A stretch of DNA of 64,000 nucleotides from Malachius bipustulatus. Lineage: Eukaryota > Arthropoda > Insecta > Coleoptera > Melyridae. Under the pieces are notes generated by a model. That model ran no database searches. It was not told the origin of the DNA and saw only the letters and a list, made by a program, of their open reading frames with translations. Each line of letters begins with the position of its first letter. Positions within the stretch are counted from its first letter, which is position 1. This document shows, piece after piece, positions 26,425 through 50,134 of this stretch. The DNA is taken from positions 16,061,507-16,125,506 of the forward strand of contig OU342632.1 of assembly GCA_910589415.1 (NCBI GenBank). Direction: 5' to 3'. The position numbers and the translations under genes are program-made.

Positions 26425-29195
26425 CAGGGTCCTGCAACAGTGCGTCCGTCTTTCCTAGCGCCTTTCCCGTGGTGGATAAAAAAAAATGTTTCCTACAAAA
26501 AAATATTGGTTTGGAAATCTTCATGCCATAACATTGTTTTACACTATAGGGTGTCCCATTTTTGAGGTATTCCAACAACAAACATTTTTTTAAATGGAAA
26601 GCCCTGTATTTATTCTATTTTTTCGATGTCCTTTTTTTACCATCTACATTGTTGTCTATTTATTATTTGATTATATTACAGTGTTGCCGACTTACAAATT
26701 TTTTCGCAAAATTCTTGTATAAAACAAGCTGAAATTTAAAAAATAGTAGCGACCCCGTTTTTCAGAAGGTAAAAATTATTCTTAGCAATAACTTCAGTGC
26801 GGTTACTAAGCAACATTGTGATAATGAGAAATATGAACTTTGTAAAATAGGATGTTCAGAAAAAAATGCCAAACTTTGCAAACTTCAAAGTAGTTCAACT
26901 ATTTTTTTTCAAATGGAATGCCCCTATTTTTATATCACCATTCGATAGGCCTCTTCTCTTCAATTTTATGGTGCATGTTGTATGTCTAAACCCCATAGTT
27001 ATTGACATGATCAATATTTTCCACAAAAGTTACCATTTAATTACATTTCTATGCACCGAAGTAGGCCGCAATGAAGCAAAACAACTGTCAAAATGTAAGT
27101 ATCCAAGTGTCAGTGTGAATTGAATTCTCTAAATTAATTGAATTTTTTCAAGCTGAAACTTGAAACGTTAAACACTTAAAAATAACTTCCGCTGTAAAAA
27201 ACTGTAAGAAAACTAGCAAGCTAAAAATTGTTCTACTCTTATCAGTGGCTGTTCCGTGAATGTCCGAGATTGAAATTTGCTGCAAAAGTCTCTCCGTTTC
27301 GTGGTATAAGTAGACTGCAACTTTTCATCATGAATTTCGAAAAAAACGAACTAGTAGATATGGTTTCTGTATTAGGCGAGGCTGATCAAAATTGTTTATT
27401 GGCGGAAAGGATTTACGCGATACGTTATCCAGAAAGAAGACACCCAAGTAAAAAAAGTTTCAGGAAGCTATTCGATAGATTTAATGAGACGGGAAGTGTG
27501 AAATACAAAAAACAAGAAAGAACAAAACTTATCACCAACGAGGAAAACGAATTGTCAGTGTTGTTAACAGCAACTGAGCATCCCAACATGAGCCAAAAAG
27601 ACATTGGTGAAGCAACCGGCATAACTGAGAGATCGGTACAACGCATTTTGAAGAAAAATCGATATCATGCGTACCATATTCAGTTGCATCAACAACTTAC
27701 CAATGCTGATTTTCAATTTCGTTCCAGATTTTGTGCCTGGGCAAGATTGAAAATACACCAAGATCCTGCATTTTTCAATTACGTTTTATTTACAGATGAG
27801 GCGACATTTAAAAACAGCGGATCAGTAAACAGGCACAATTTTCATGTCTATTCAACTGAAAATCCTCATGTTATGAGACAAATTGACAATCAGCATAGAT
27901 GAGATGGTCTTTGAATGTCTGGGGTGGAATTGTTGGAGGGTATGTGTTAGGTCCACATTTCTTCGATGGTCCTCTCAATGGGGCCATGTACTTGAACTTT
28001 TTGCAAAATGTTTTACCCGGACTATTAGTTAACGTGCCTCAACACATAAGAAACATAATGTGGTATCAACAAGACGGGGCACCTGCGCATTTTTCGCGAA
28101 ACGTCAGGGTATATCTTGATGGTATTTTCCCCAACCAGTGGATTGGTAGGAATGGACCCATCAGATGGCCTGCTAGATCTCCGGATCTGACAACAATGGA
28201 TTTTTTTTGTGGGGATACGTGAAGGGAATTGTTTTTAACGAACCGCCGACGACACTAATCAATATGCAACAAAGAATTGTGGAAGCTTTTGCAAGCATTT
28301 CACCTGAAATGCTAGGAAGAGTGCAAAGGTCTTTTCAGCAGAGAATTGATTTGTGCCTGAATGAAAATGGGAGACATTTTGAACATTTATTATAATAGTT
28401 TTTCATTTGTATGTTCAATTTTGTTACATTTGCATGTTTTTGAATGAAATAATTAATCATTTTTACATATTGTATTATCGGTTTTTATTCCTATCTTCAT
28501 TAGATGTCACATTGACACTTGGATACTTACATTTTGACAGTTGTTTTGCTATTGCGGCCTACTTCGGTGCATAGAAATGTAATTAAATGGTAACTTTTGT
28601 GGAAAATATTGATCATGTCAATAACTGTGGGGTTAGACATACAACATGCACCATAAAATTGAAGAGAAGAAAAAGGCCTATCGAATGGTGATATAAAAAT
28701 AGGGGCATTCCATTTGAAAAAAAATAGTTGAACTACTTAGAAGTTTGCAAAGTTTGGCATTTTTTTCTGAACACCCTATTTTACAAAGTTCATATTTCTC
28801 ATTATCACAATGTTGCTTAGTAACCGCACTGAAGTTATTGCTAAGAATAATTTTTACCTTCTGAAAAACGGGGTCGCTACTATTTTTTAAACTTCAGCTT
28901 GTTTTATACAAGAATTTTGGGAAAAAATTTGTAAGTCGGCAACACTGTAATATAATCAAATAATAAATAGACAACAATGTAGATGATAAAAAATGACATC
29001 GAAAAAATAGAATAAATACAGGGCATTTAAAAAAATGTTTGTTGTTGGAATACTCAAAAATGGGACACCTGTATAGTGTAAAACAATTTTATGGCATGAA
29101 GATTTCCAAACCAATAATTTTTTGTAGGAAACATTTTTTTTTATCCACCACGGGAAAGGCGCTAGGAAAGACGGACGCACTGTTGCAGGACCCTG
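26425..29195 (+). mobile_element. Tc1/mariner-superfamily transposon with about 690-bp inverted repeats
   Basis: The left end is TA-CAGGGTCCTGCAACAG (element start 26425) and the right end CTGTTGCAGGACCCTG-TA (ends 29195). The TIRs run inward to about 27118 and from about 28505, roughly 690 bp each and largely identical, with small indels. The TA target duplication and CAGGG ends fit the superfamily. The single transposase gene lies between the arms. The flanks 25500-26424 and 29196-29496 show no gene. Confidence 0.93.
27330..28395 (+). pseudogene. Decayed DDE transposase (HTH plus DDE_3 type)
   Basis: The ATG at 27330 lies between the TIRs. An N-terminal helix-turn-helix part (about 27340-27660; ERIYAIRYPERRHPSKKS, MSQKDIGEATGITERSVQRI) is followed by the catalytic core: FTDEATF (first Asp), IMWYQQDGAPAHFS (second Asp), RSPDLTTMDFF (third). 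Two breaks are visible: a 5-bp AGATG duplication at about 27897-27906 that ends the first frame at TGA 27900-27902, and one T missing from the T run at 28201-28208, where the frame then reads on as LWGYVKG. The element is therefore not autonomous in this copy. The family is common in insect genomes. Confidence 0.9.
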
Positions 29196-29509
29196 TATAT
29201 ATAAATATCGATTTCTGTAAATATTACCTCCTTGCAAAGTCTTCCCTGAATTGTTTTGGGAAGGAATGTTGAATTGGCAATTCTTTAAAATTGGAAAGCT
29301 GCTTTTGTTACTGTATTCACATGCTTCATTAGCTCCATGACTTAAAGAAGGAAAAATGACATGAAATTACCATAAACAATCACAGGGGAACAAAAATGAC
29401 ATCGAAAAATTGGAAATTTTTTCCTGATTTTTTTAATGGCTCGACAGACCTAAGCCTAAAATGGAACTATACCAAAAGAAGCGCCTTTTCATTATTAACA
29501 AATGATCAA

Positions 29510-29787
29510 AGTGACTTGCGTGGCCTAGTGGTACTCCGCTGGCTCACGAAGCCATAGATCGCGGGTTCGAACCTCACCTCGGCCCGCTTTACTTTTCGGA
29601 TTCATTTTCGAATGTTTGTGAAAAGTAAAACAAGCGATCGAATGTTTAAATGGCAAATATATTTAAAAAGTGTGTGTGGCTAAAGAGTTCGCGCTCAAAG
29701 CCAATTTACCAGAGTGGAGCGACTATGTCTTACCTACACAGTTAAGACCGATGCTCCCTCTTTTTCAACTAAAAAAAAAAAAAACTA
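29510..29787 (+). mobile_element. Full-length tRNA-derived SINE
   Basis: A tRNA-like head has A box TGGCCTAGTGG (29521-29531) and B box GGTTCGAACCT (29564-29574), followed by an unrelated body and an A-rich tail. A perfect 13-bp target-site duplication AACAAATGATCAA flanks it (29497-29509 and 29788-29800). The body matches the truncated copy near 785-865. It is not a functional tRNA gene. The stretch 29801-30325 contains only the ATAD2 3' UTR and AT-rich DNA. Confidence 0.88.
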
Positions 29788-30325
29788 AACAAATGATCAA
29801 TTGAACACTTCAAATTGTGACCTAATTGCCAGTATGTTAATTATTAATGGTAGACTTTGGGACATCTTTAAAAGAATATGCAAAATTTCATAATAATTTA
29901 ATCATGATTTATACAAAAAAATAATTTATAAAAATGTACAACGAAAATTGAAAAAATATACAAATAATTATATATTAAGAAGACCAGCAATTTTCAACAA
30001 ACATTATTGAAATAATTCTAATAAATACTGAAGGGAAGGCACATATTTACAACAACTTTAAAAATTAGAATAGCTATAGAAAAATTATTTATCTAGTTGA
30101 AGATCAGACTTGCGTCTGGCAGTGTACTTCTTCTTTGGTAATATGTAATTATTTAATTATAATAATCTATTTCAAAGTTAGAAGTAAATAAAGTTGTTGG
30201 GTAATAATTTAAGTACGCACCAAGAGAGCCTATTGTTTAAATAAATTAATTTACTCAGCATATTGTTAGGAAACGTTGAAAAATGTCTTTTATAATCGCC
30301 TATAAAACGATCACTGGGCAATATT

Positions 30326-42518
<12,193 letters not shown>

Positions 42519-42745
42519 TACACCGAAGCCTGTTATTACAATATAAGATATTTAATTCCTCATTGAATATTCTACATTATAATACATTTTCAGCATAATT
42601 CGAATATAAAAGCAAACAATGTTATTACAATATAAAACTACATTATATCCATAATATAATTTGTTGTTCAAAGTTCCTTGAAAAAATCTTTCCATTTCTT
42701 CCCCTTGTAGTGTCTCAGACCCAAAGATACTATACATATTGTATA

Positions 42746-43663
42746 CAGGGTGTCCGGAAATTATGAGCAAAAAATTAAGGGGAGATTCTACTTGATAAAA
42801 TATTGCCAAAAGTATCTATATTTTTTTTTCGAAAACTCAAAAATAAGAACGTTATAAGCCTCCAAAGTTGATTTTTTTTTAATCAATATTTTTTTATAAG
42901 TTTTTTCCTAGTGTACGGATTTTCTTAAAATTTGACACACTTGCCACTGATGTTGCTTTGCATCCTTGGTCCAAATTAGACTTGAATCCCTCGAAATAAA
43001 AAGGCCTTAACTGCCCTTGACCTTCAAAAAAGGCCTATAACTTTTTTTGTAATATTTTTTTCTGAGTTTTGAAGATGCACAATTAAAGAACATGAAGGAA
43101 AATCATTTCCAAGTCTATTTATACACGAATGTCTCTGTTTTGTACATAACTAGGCAACCTTGCAACTGTTTCCAAAGCATGCTTTGGTATTGTTGCAGAA
43201 TGATCATAATTTATGGTGATCAATTTTAGTGCAAGCAAATTTTTAAAACAGTTTTACTCGGAAACAGGTCATTTTATCGTGACAGACAAAGAGGACCTTT
43301 TCCGAATATTTCTTCATGTTCTTCAATTGTGCGTCTTCAAAACTCAGAAAAAAATATTACGAAAAAAGTTATAGGCCTTTTTTGAAGGTCAAGGGCAGTT
43401 AAGGCCTTTTGATTTCGAGGGATTCAAGTCTAATTTGGACCAAGGATGTAAAGCAACATCAGTGGCAAGTGTGTCAAATTTAAAGAAAATCCGTACACTA
43501 GAAAAAAACTTATAAAAAAATATTGATTTAAAAAAATCAACTTTGGAGGCTTATAACTTTCTTATTTTTGAGTTTTCGAAAAAAAATTATAGATACTTTT
43601 CGCAATAGTTCATCAAGAAGAATCACCCCCTTAATTTTTTGCTCATAATTTCCGGACATCCTG
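42746..43663. mobile_element. Non-autonomous Tc1/mariner-type element with about 355-bp arms
   Basis: Left end TA-CAGGGTGTCCGGAAATT; right end AATTTCCGGACATCCTG-TA. The arms run to about 43101 and from about 43312, sharing CCTCCAAAGTTGATT, GCCACTGATGTTGCTTTGC and AAGGTCAAGGGCAGTTAAGG in opposite orientation. There is no transposase. It lies just upstream of ATAD2. Confidence 0.9.
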
Positions 43664-44684
43664 TATAGTATACATCACCCTCACATACACATGAAATATT
43701 CCAGCGGTATTATATATATATTTTTTTAGTAGCTGTCTTGATAGAAGTTATTTTAATTCATTAGGAAATTTAAAAAAAACTCCTACCACTATAATAATAC
43801 ATACGTGTTGACTGATAAACGTGGCTATTTCCCATCAGAAATCAACGACTCAGAACAACCTGATTTTCTATAATGAACCGAAAGGGCTCATTAAATGTGC
43901 AATCAATATATGACGATATTTAAAAAATTCTCAATGTCTCGATTGTCGTATATCCAGGAAGTACCAACGATTCTATTCATTTCGAACAAATCACGAGTAA
44001 AGAGAACCTCAACTCATAACAAATCAGAAACACTACTTTTTGTTTGAATCCAAATACTTTTATTGGAAAATAAAATGTCAATTAGAATTCCAAATTAGGT
44101 AATGTAAGCTTTGTTCGGGTTTTATTTCTTGGACCGTTCAAGAACCGTCCTGGAAGTGCGCGAACTAGTTGCGTAATCGTGCAGTTGCCGGAAACATTTG
44201 CGGAATATCCTGGAATTGTCCACCGCTTCAAAAAACTCGAACATGTTTCATGCTTTGTAAACGTGAATTTTATAAAAAAAGAAATACAGGACCGAACCTT
44301 ACTTTTTTATATGAAAAAAAAAACTATTACGAAAAACACGATTTTGTGAAAACAAACTCTTTGTTTTTTCGACCTACGATAGGAAATTAGCCCCATCTAA
44401 TTAATTTCAATTTCTGTTATTATTTTCTGATAACAGCGATAAGTAATAGCAAGTGAAGATAGGTATCATAATTACATTTTTTTTGTGATTTCAATGACGA
44501 GAATACATGGACTTAATGAAAAAATAATAATAAAGAGGACTTTGCAGTGTTCAGGGAGAACGTTATTATTTTATTTTCAGTAGTTCCTTTAAGTTTTAAT
44601 TGTGATATAATGAGTATTAATTTATTTCCAATGTATATCCCTCGGTATATCCATTAAAGGTAATAAGGCGATAAATTATCCTGA

Positions 44685-47600
44685 ATCAATTATTTGCATA
44701 GACCTAGGAAATATAAATGGACTAACCCTTAAGACTGAAATTTGTTGCCAACCAAAGTTAGGCAACCATACATACAAGTAAGGGCAAAAAGAGGCGGGAA
44801 TTTAAAACATTTAAGCGGGAACTTGCATGACAGATACAAGAATTCCGCATTCTTGGTGTTTTTTGACGGTAGAACAAGGTGTATAACAAATTAAATCTGA
44901 ATTTAATATCCATACTGGTTAACAGAGCATTTATATTTACTTTAAATACCTTCTGTTGATTTAAAATTTAATATTAATGATGGTCCAGTCTTGTGAAACT
45001 TATAATTATTATTATTGTGTAAATCGTGTATTAAAATTAACAGATACATCTTTTCCTAGGTAAGTAAAACATTTTATCTCTGTAATTGTAATAAATAGTT
45101 ACTCTATATGTAATATTTTTGAATGATATTAGGAATTATTTGGAAATGCAGTCATTTTAGAAAATTTTTTGGACTAATATTAGAAAAAACTTATGAAAAT
45201 TTTCATCATTTTGGCCCAAATTACAATTAAAATTTCATTGCTATGATTTATTATACCGTTTTTAGTTCTGTTGAATTTACAAGTCTTATGATTAACAATT
45301 TACAAGAATTTAGATTTTAATCTCGACTTCTATAGCCCTGATGAATAAATAAAATAAAATTCGAAAGCAACATCATCTTTGGCTAATTGCACATCTCAAG
45401 AGCCTAAGCATTTTATCAGTGCCTAGCACAACTAAATGAAAAATAAATGATTTATTGTCAAATCAAGATGATATACATAATATTCAAATGCAGGATTTTT
45501 AAATAATTTAATTTTAAATTGATAACAAACACTTTAATTATATTAGTAATGTTGTAAGTTACACTTCGGAATTTGTAATGAAGAAGATACTTAGTGTTAT
45601 CCATTGCCAATCTTGCCGTAGCTGTTTTTGTTGTCAGTTGTTGAAATTATTAATAATTACAGGTCGACACATCTAAGGTGGCCGCTGAGAGGCGCAGATC
45701 GAGAAGCGAGAGGTTTTTAGAAAGAAAGCGACATATTCAAACCACGTCTGTGGTCGGTACACTGAGTATCAAAGTTTTTGACTAAAAATGAATTTCCTGT
45801 AATAATTAATGTTAAAATACGGAATTTTATTACTTGAGTAACGACTTTTGTATCATGACTTTGGCCAAAAAGTATTTTATTTTTAATATATGAAGATGCG
45901 GTCACCATAATTCACAACTCACAAGCACGAGGTTTAGCTCGATATTTTTGAACCACGCCGCACTATTTGAATAGAGAAATGCTGGGTTGTGAGTTGACAG
46001 TACGGTCCGATTTTACATTTAAATAAAACCAAAAAGATAACAAAATTATTATCGAATGCTCCCTTCGCTCTCTTCGCTAGTCCACATTGACTTGATGAGT
46101 ACTGACATACCTATTTAATTAATAAATAAGCGGATTGGAAAAGACGGCGATTTAAATTATTTGATTGACTTACCGAATTAATGACTCAAAAACACCTCTA
46201 TTAATGAATTTATAAACAATACGTTTTTTATGTGCTGATAAGATAAGACAGTACCGAAATTACTATTATCAGGTGCTTTTTAGTTTTTTTTGTAATTTCA
46301 ATTGACTTTGCATAAAGTCTTAACCTGTCTGCATGGATAGTAAAATTCGTTAAATCTGACAAACTTGAAAATTAAGCCACTCCCCAAAGGCTACTGCGCC
46401 ACAGGCCACCTTACCTGTGTCAAGCTGTACAATAGTCATCTGAGCACTAGGAAAAACCGAGGAGGATTGTATACAGGGTGATTCAAAATAGAGTGCAAAT
46501 ATTTTAAGGGCTTCTTTACCAGCCAAAAATAAGAAGTTTTTTTCATATAATCGTATGTCCTAACTTGCTTCGTTTTCTAGATACAGGGGGTAAAATTTTG
46601 AAAAAAAAAAATCGATTTTCTATTAATTACTCAAAAACCTTTCAGCCGATTTAAATAAAATTTGGTAGGGTTATTTGTCGTTATAAGGAACTTCCTTTGA
46701 TGGGAATAAAGGAAGAATAAATTTATTAATTCCAGTGGCGTCTCAGAGGGCTACCTACTTGATACTTATAGGTAAAAGTATGATACGCCACTGCTCTTTT
46801 GACAATTTATATTTTTTTTTTGGATTAAGCGGTCAATATTGTAACTTTCTTTCCTCCTGAGCTTTACTCGTATCTAGCTTTGTTTCCAAGAAAAAAATCA
46901 AAATCTGTGACAGGCCCTATTAAAACACAAGTATTTAGCAAAAAAGATGATTGATTCGACTAAACTTTTTCAGAGTTTAAATCTGCATATTTTAGACCAA
47001 GATTCCTTGAACAATCATTTGTGCAGTTAATTCATATAATGTTTAAAATATATTTTCCAATACGAATTCATTATTTAAATAAAAATAGAAATGAAGAAGA
47101 TGTACCTATGTATTCGTCACAAAATTAATTTCATTTAAAAATCAGTAAACAATTGTACATTTTTGTAGGCAGTGCGTTGTAATGAATATTATGTACTTAG
47201 GAATTTAATTTACCTTTTTTTGTTTTTGAAATCTCATAAAGAAAAATGTTTTGTTAGCAGAATAATGATAATAATTGGAGCCTTGGTCGGAGTAACGTTG
47301 TAATGTAACTTACATATTTTTTTGGAGTGATTTTTTCACTTCGGTAGGTTTAAATAGGCAGAATGCTTCCACCAAAAAGGTAAGTTTTGTATGATTTCCC
47401 TTTAACCATATTTAAATGATATTTTAAGAATCACCAAATGAAAACTATCCATTCAATTACCTTGCAAGGTTCATTTTTTGCACCTCCTGTAAAAATGTAA
47501 GTTACAACGTTACTCCGGCCACTGCTACAATTGTTACAGTAATAGATGTCATGATTGTATGAGGATTTCCCAATAAAAACAAATAATAGAGTGTTATTAC

Positions 47601-47850
47601 TGTTATTATTATTTTTTATGTATTTATTTTCTTATAATCTTTAAAAATAACCATGTTCTTCCTATAAAATATGTGTAATAAAAACAAAAAAATTTAATTT
47701 CGTATTATTTCTCCATATTTAGCAGTTTTTGCCCTTACAAGAAATGTTGGTTGCCTACCTTACACTGGCAACAAACTTGCTTGGTATAGTAAAGCATTGA
47801 CAACAATCAGTCCATTATATTTCCTAGGTCTATGATTATTTGAGTTACCT
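44685..47850. mobile_element. Diverged inverted repeats 3.1 kb apart
   Basis: About 110 bp at 44685-44800 (CATAGACCTAGGAAATATAA, TTTGTTGCCA, AGTAAGGGCAAAAA) recurs inverted at 47730-47850 (TTTTTGCCCTTAC, TATATTTCCTAGGTCTATG). The interior has no transposase but includes another inverted pair, near 47287 and 47520 (GGTCGGAGTAACGTTGTAA versus TTACAACGTTACTCCGGCC). It may be a decayed DNA element. The intergenic stretches 43664-44684 and 47851-50134 hold nothing else that could be supported. Confidence 0.5.
46473..46830. mobile_element. Partial MITE end
   Basis: TA-CAGGGTGATTCAAAATAG opens a block typical of Tc1/mariner-type MITEs, with CAGTGGCGT (near 46735) and ACGCCACTG (near 46785) inside. 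The matching right end was not found. Confidence 0.4.
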
Positions 47851-50134
47851 AACCTCAGCAAACAATAACAAATTACAACCATACACAAAAAGTACACAAC
47901 ATTAAACATCAAACGCCAACAAGTTATGAAAATGTAAATGAGCATGCGCGAATTAATAATTCAAAAACAGTTCTTACTCCAGACCAAGGACTAGATTTGA
48001 CGGTTCTCGAACGGTTCTAAAATAGTTCTAAGCTACACCAAAATAACGAACTCGGTCTCAGAAATAGTTCAAAATTAGTTCAACAAAACCGCATAGTTGT
48101 CAGGTTGCATTAGCAATCATTTGAATCGATTGGATTGTTGCGAACTGACTTGCCAATGACTGTTAAGAAGAATTTTGTAAAAAACAACCTCAAGAATATC
48201 ACCTCTGACTAGTCAGGTTCTGGTGGGTACCTCCTAGATCCTTTTTAACTGATGTAAGAACACAACCATAACCTTTATGGATTTAGAGATTAATTTCAAC
48301 TACTACTGTCAAATAAATTGTAATTGATTTATAGAAGACACACCTTATCCTCTGTCTCACCTCACGCGTCCAGTCGTTCATGGACTACCGTCATTATATT
48401 AAGTTTGTTTCTCACTCTTTGGAACACAAAAATTCAACCATATAAAGGTGTCACAAAAAAAGGTCATATAGGTACCAAAAAGTCATTGAGTTTATTTTAG
48501 ACTAGACACCCTGTGTAAATATAAAGCCTTCAATCAAAGAGGTCGTTGTTTACAGCAACCGGTAACTAAATCGGAATTATCCTGCATTGGTAATTTTCTG
48601 AGAAATAGATGAGCAGATTGGAAGGTAATTAATACAACCGACGACCCTATTTTTCATTTTCAAGAACTGATTTATTCAATATTTTGCTGTTAACTAATTA
48701 GGGGAGATTTACAAAATCAAATTACCCCTGTACCTACCTAGGTAGTTAGGTACTTAGGTATAGTTTAAAATATCCCTGTAGTTACCATCACAGGTATAAT
48801 AGCTAATTAGATGTAATCTAGACAAGGTTAATGAGTAATTTTCATAATTATTATTAGTAATTTAATGGGGAGACTTTCACATTGAATATGTTCTGCAATT
48901 ATTTTTATCCACATTTTTCTTGTATATTAAGGTGAGCAAGGTATTTAACAACTACAAAGAAATACATTTTTTGATGGGAGTGAAGTTATATCAACTTCAT
49001 ACCCTGTAAACTTCTCGTAAATTCTTCTCGCTTCACAAAATCACCCCATGTGCTCATTATATGGCGAATTATTGAAGAAAAACATCATTCCTCATGATGA
49101 AAGAGCAGTCTAACCGGCCAGGGTCATTATGTAAAGCTCAAGAATGAACGAATCTTACGGATAAAGTGAATAAAATTGCTCGATATTCCGTATGAAATAC
49201 ATAAAACTACAATTCCTACTTACAATTTAACAGGCTTAATCCAAAATAACTGCAATATTTGAATTATATTCGGTTTAAAACGTTTGGAATCACAACGGAC
49301 CACTGCAACTTCCAGTATCCACCATTACCACTATTCTACGAGAAGCCAGTACACATGCGCGTGTCATTCTAGACCGCAACCGTTGACAAATGACAATATT
49401 GAACTACTCGCAATGTTGCCATATTTAATCAAGGACGATAAATTATGCAATCGCGTCTCGAAAATCGGCCAAATGTAATCTTTTCCCAAATCTTTTCCCT
49501 CTTTTTAGATTTCTTCGTTTTTTCGTAAATATGAGAATATGACAATTAATTATTATTAATGTTTTATAATTTACTTTAACATTAACATACTAGTTTAATA
49601 CTTTATTATTAATGTTATAGGTAAAGTATATTAGACTTGATAACATTTTAAATATAAACCAAACAAAAAAATAAACAGTAAAAATTATTAAAAATATCAT
49701 TAATTTCAGCTTCATAATGATGTTTATATTGTACTTATTACAGATACATTACCTAATTTAAATTTATCATACCACATTGACATAATATTATGTTTTATTC
49801 ATCACTATCATTAAAAGCTTTCATGATTATTTTATGATAAAGCTAGTGGAATTATTTATGCATTAAATAAAGTTTCTAAAAATACAAATCAAACAATCCT
49901 AAGTAATGTGATGACTTAAGTTCAATGGAATAATAATAATACCAAAGCACACAATCTTATTATTTAACATTATATTATTTAGAAAATATATAGAACTGAA
50001 TTTTATACTTTCATTCAAAGTTCAAACTACAACCCTTTGCCTTTGAAGGTATCCTGTTGTCACAGAGTCAACCAATCACGGCCAACCAATAATATTTTCT
50101 AAGCCAATTAAGCAAGCAATAAAATATTTGAAAA

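Noticed and set aside
29517..29590. Functional tRNA gene
   Set aside because: A and B boxes are present but there is no acceptor-stem pairing, and the 13-bp target duplication shows it is a SINE head.
49284..49478. 64-codon ORF on + upstream of NPL
   Set aside because: No recognisable domain and no supporting splice structure; low complexity near the start.
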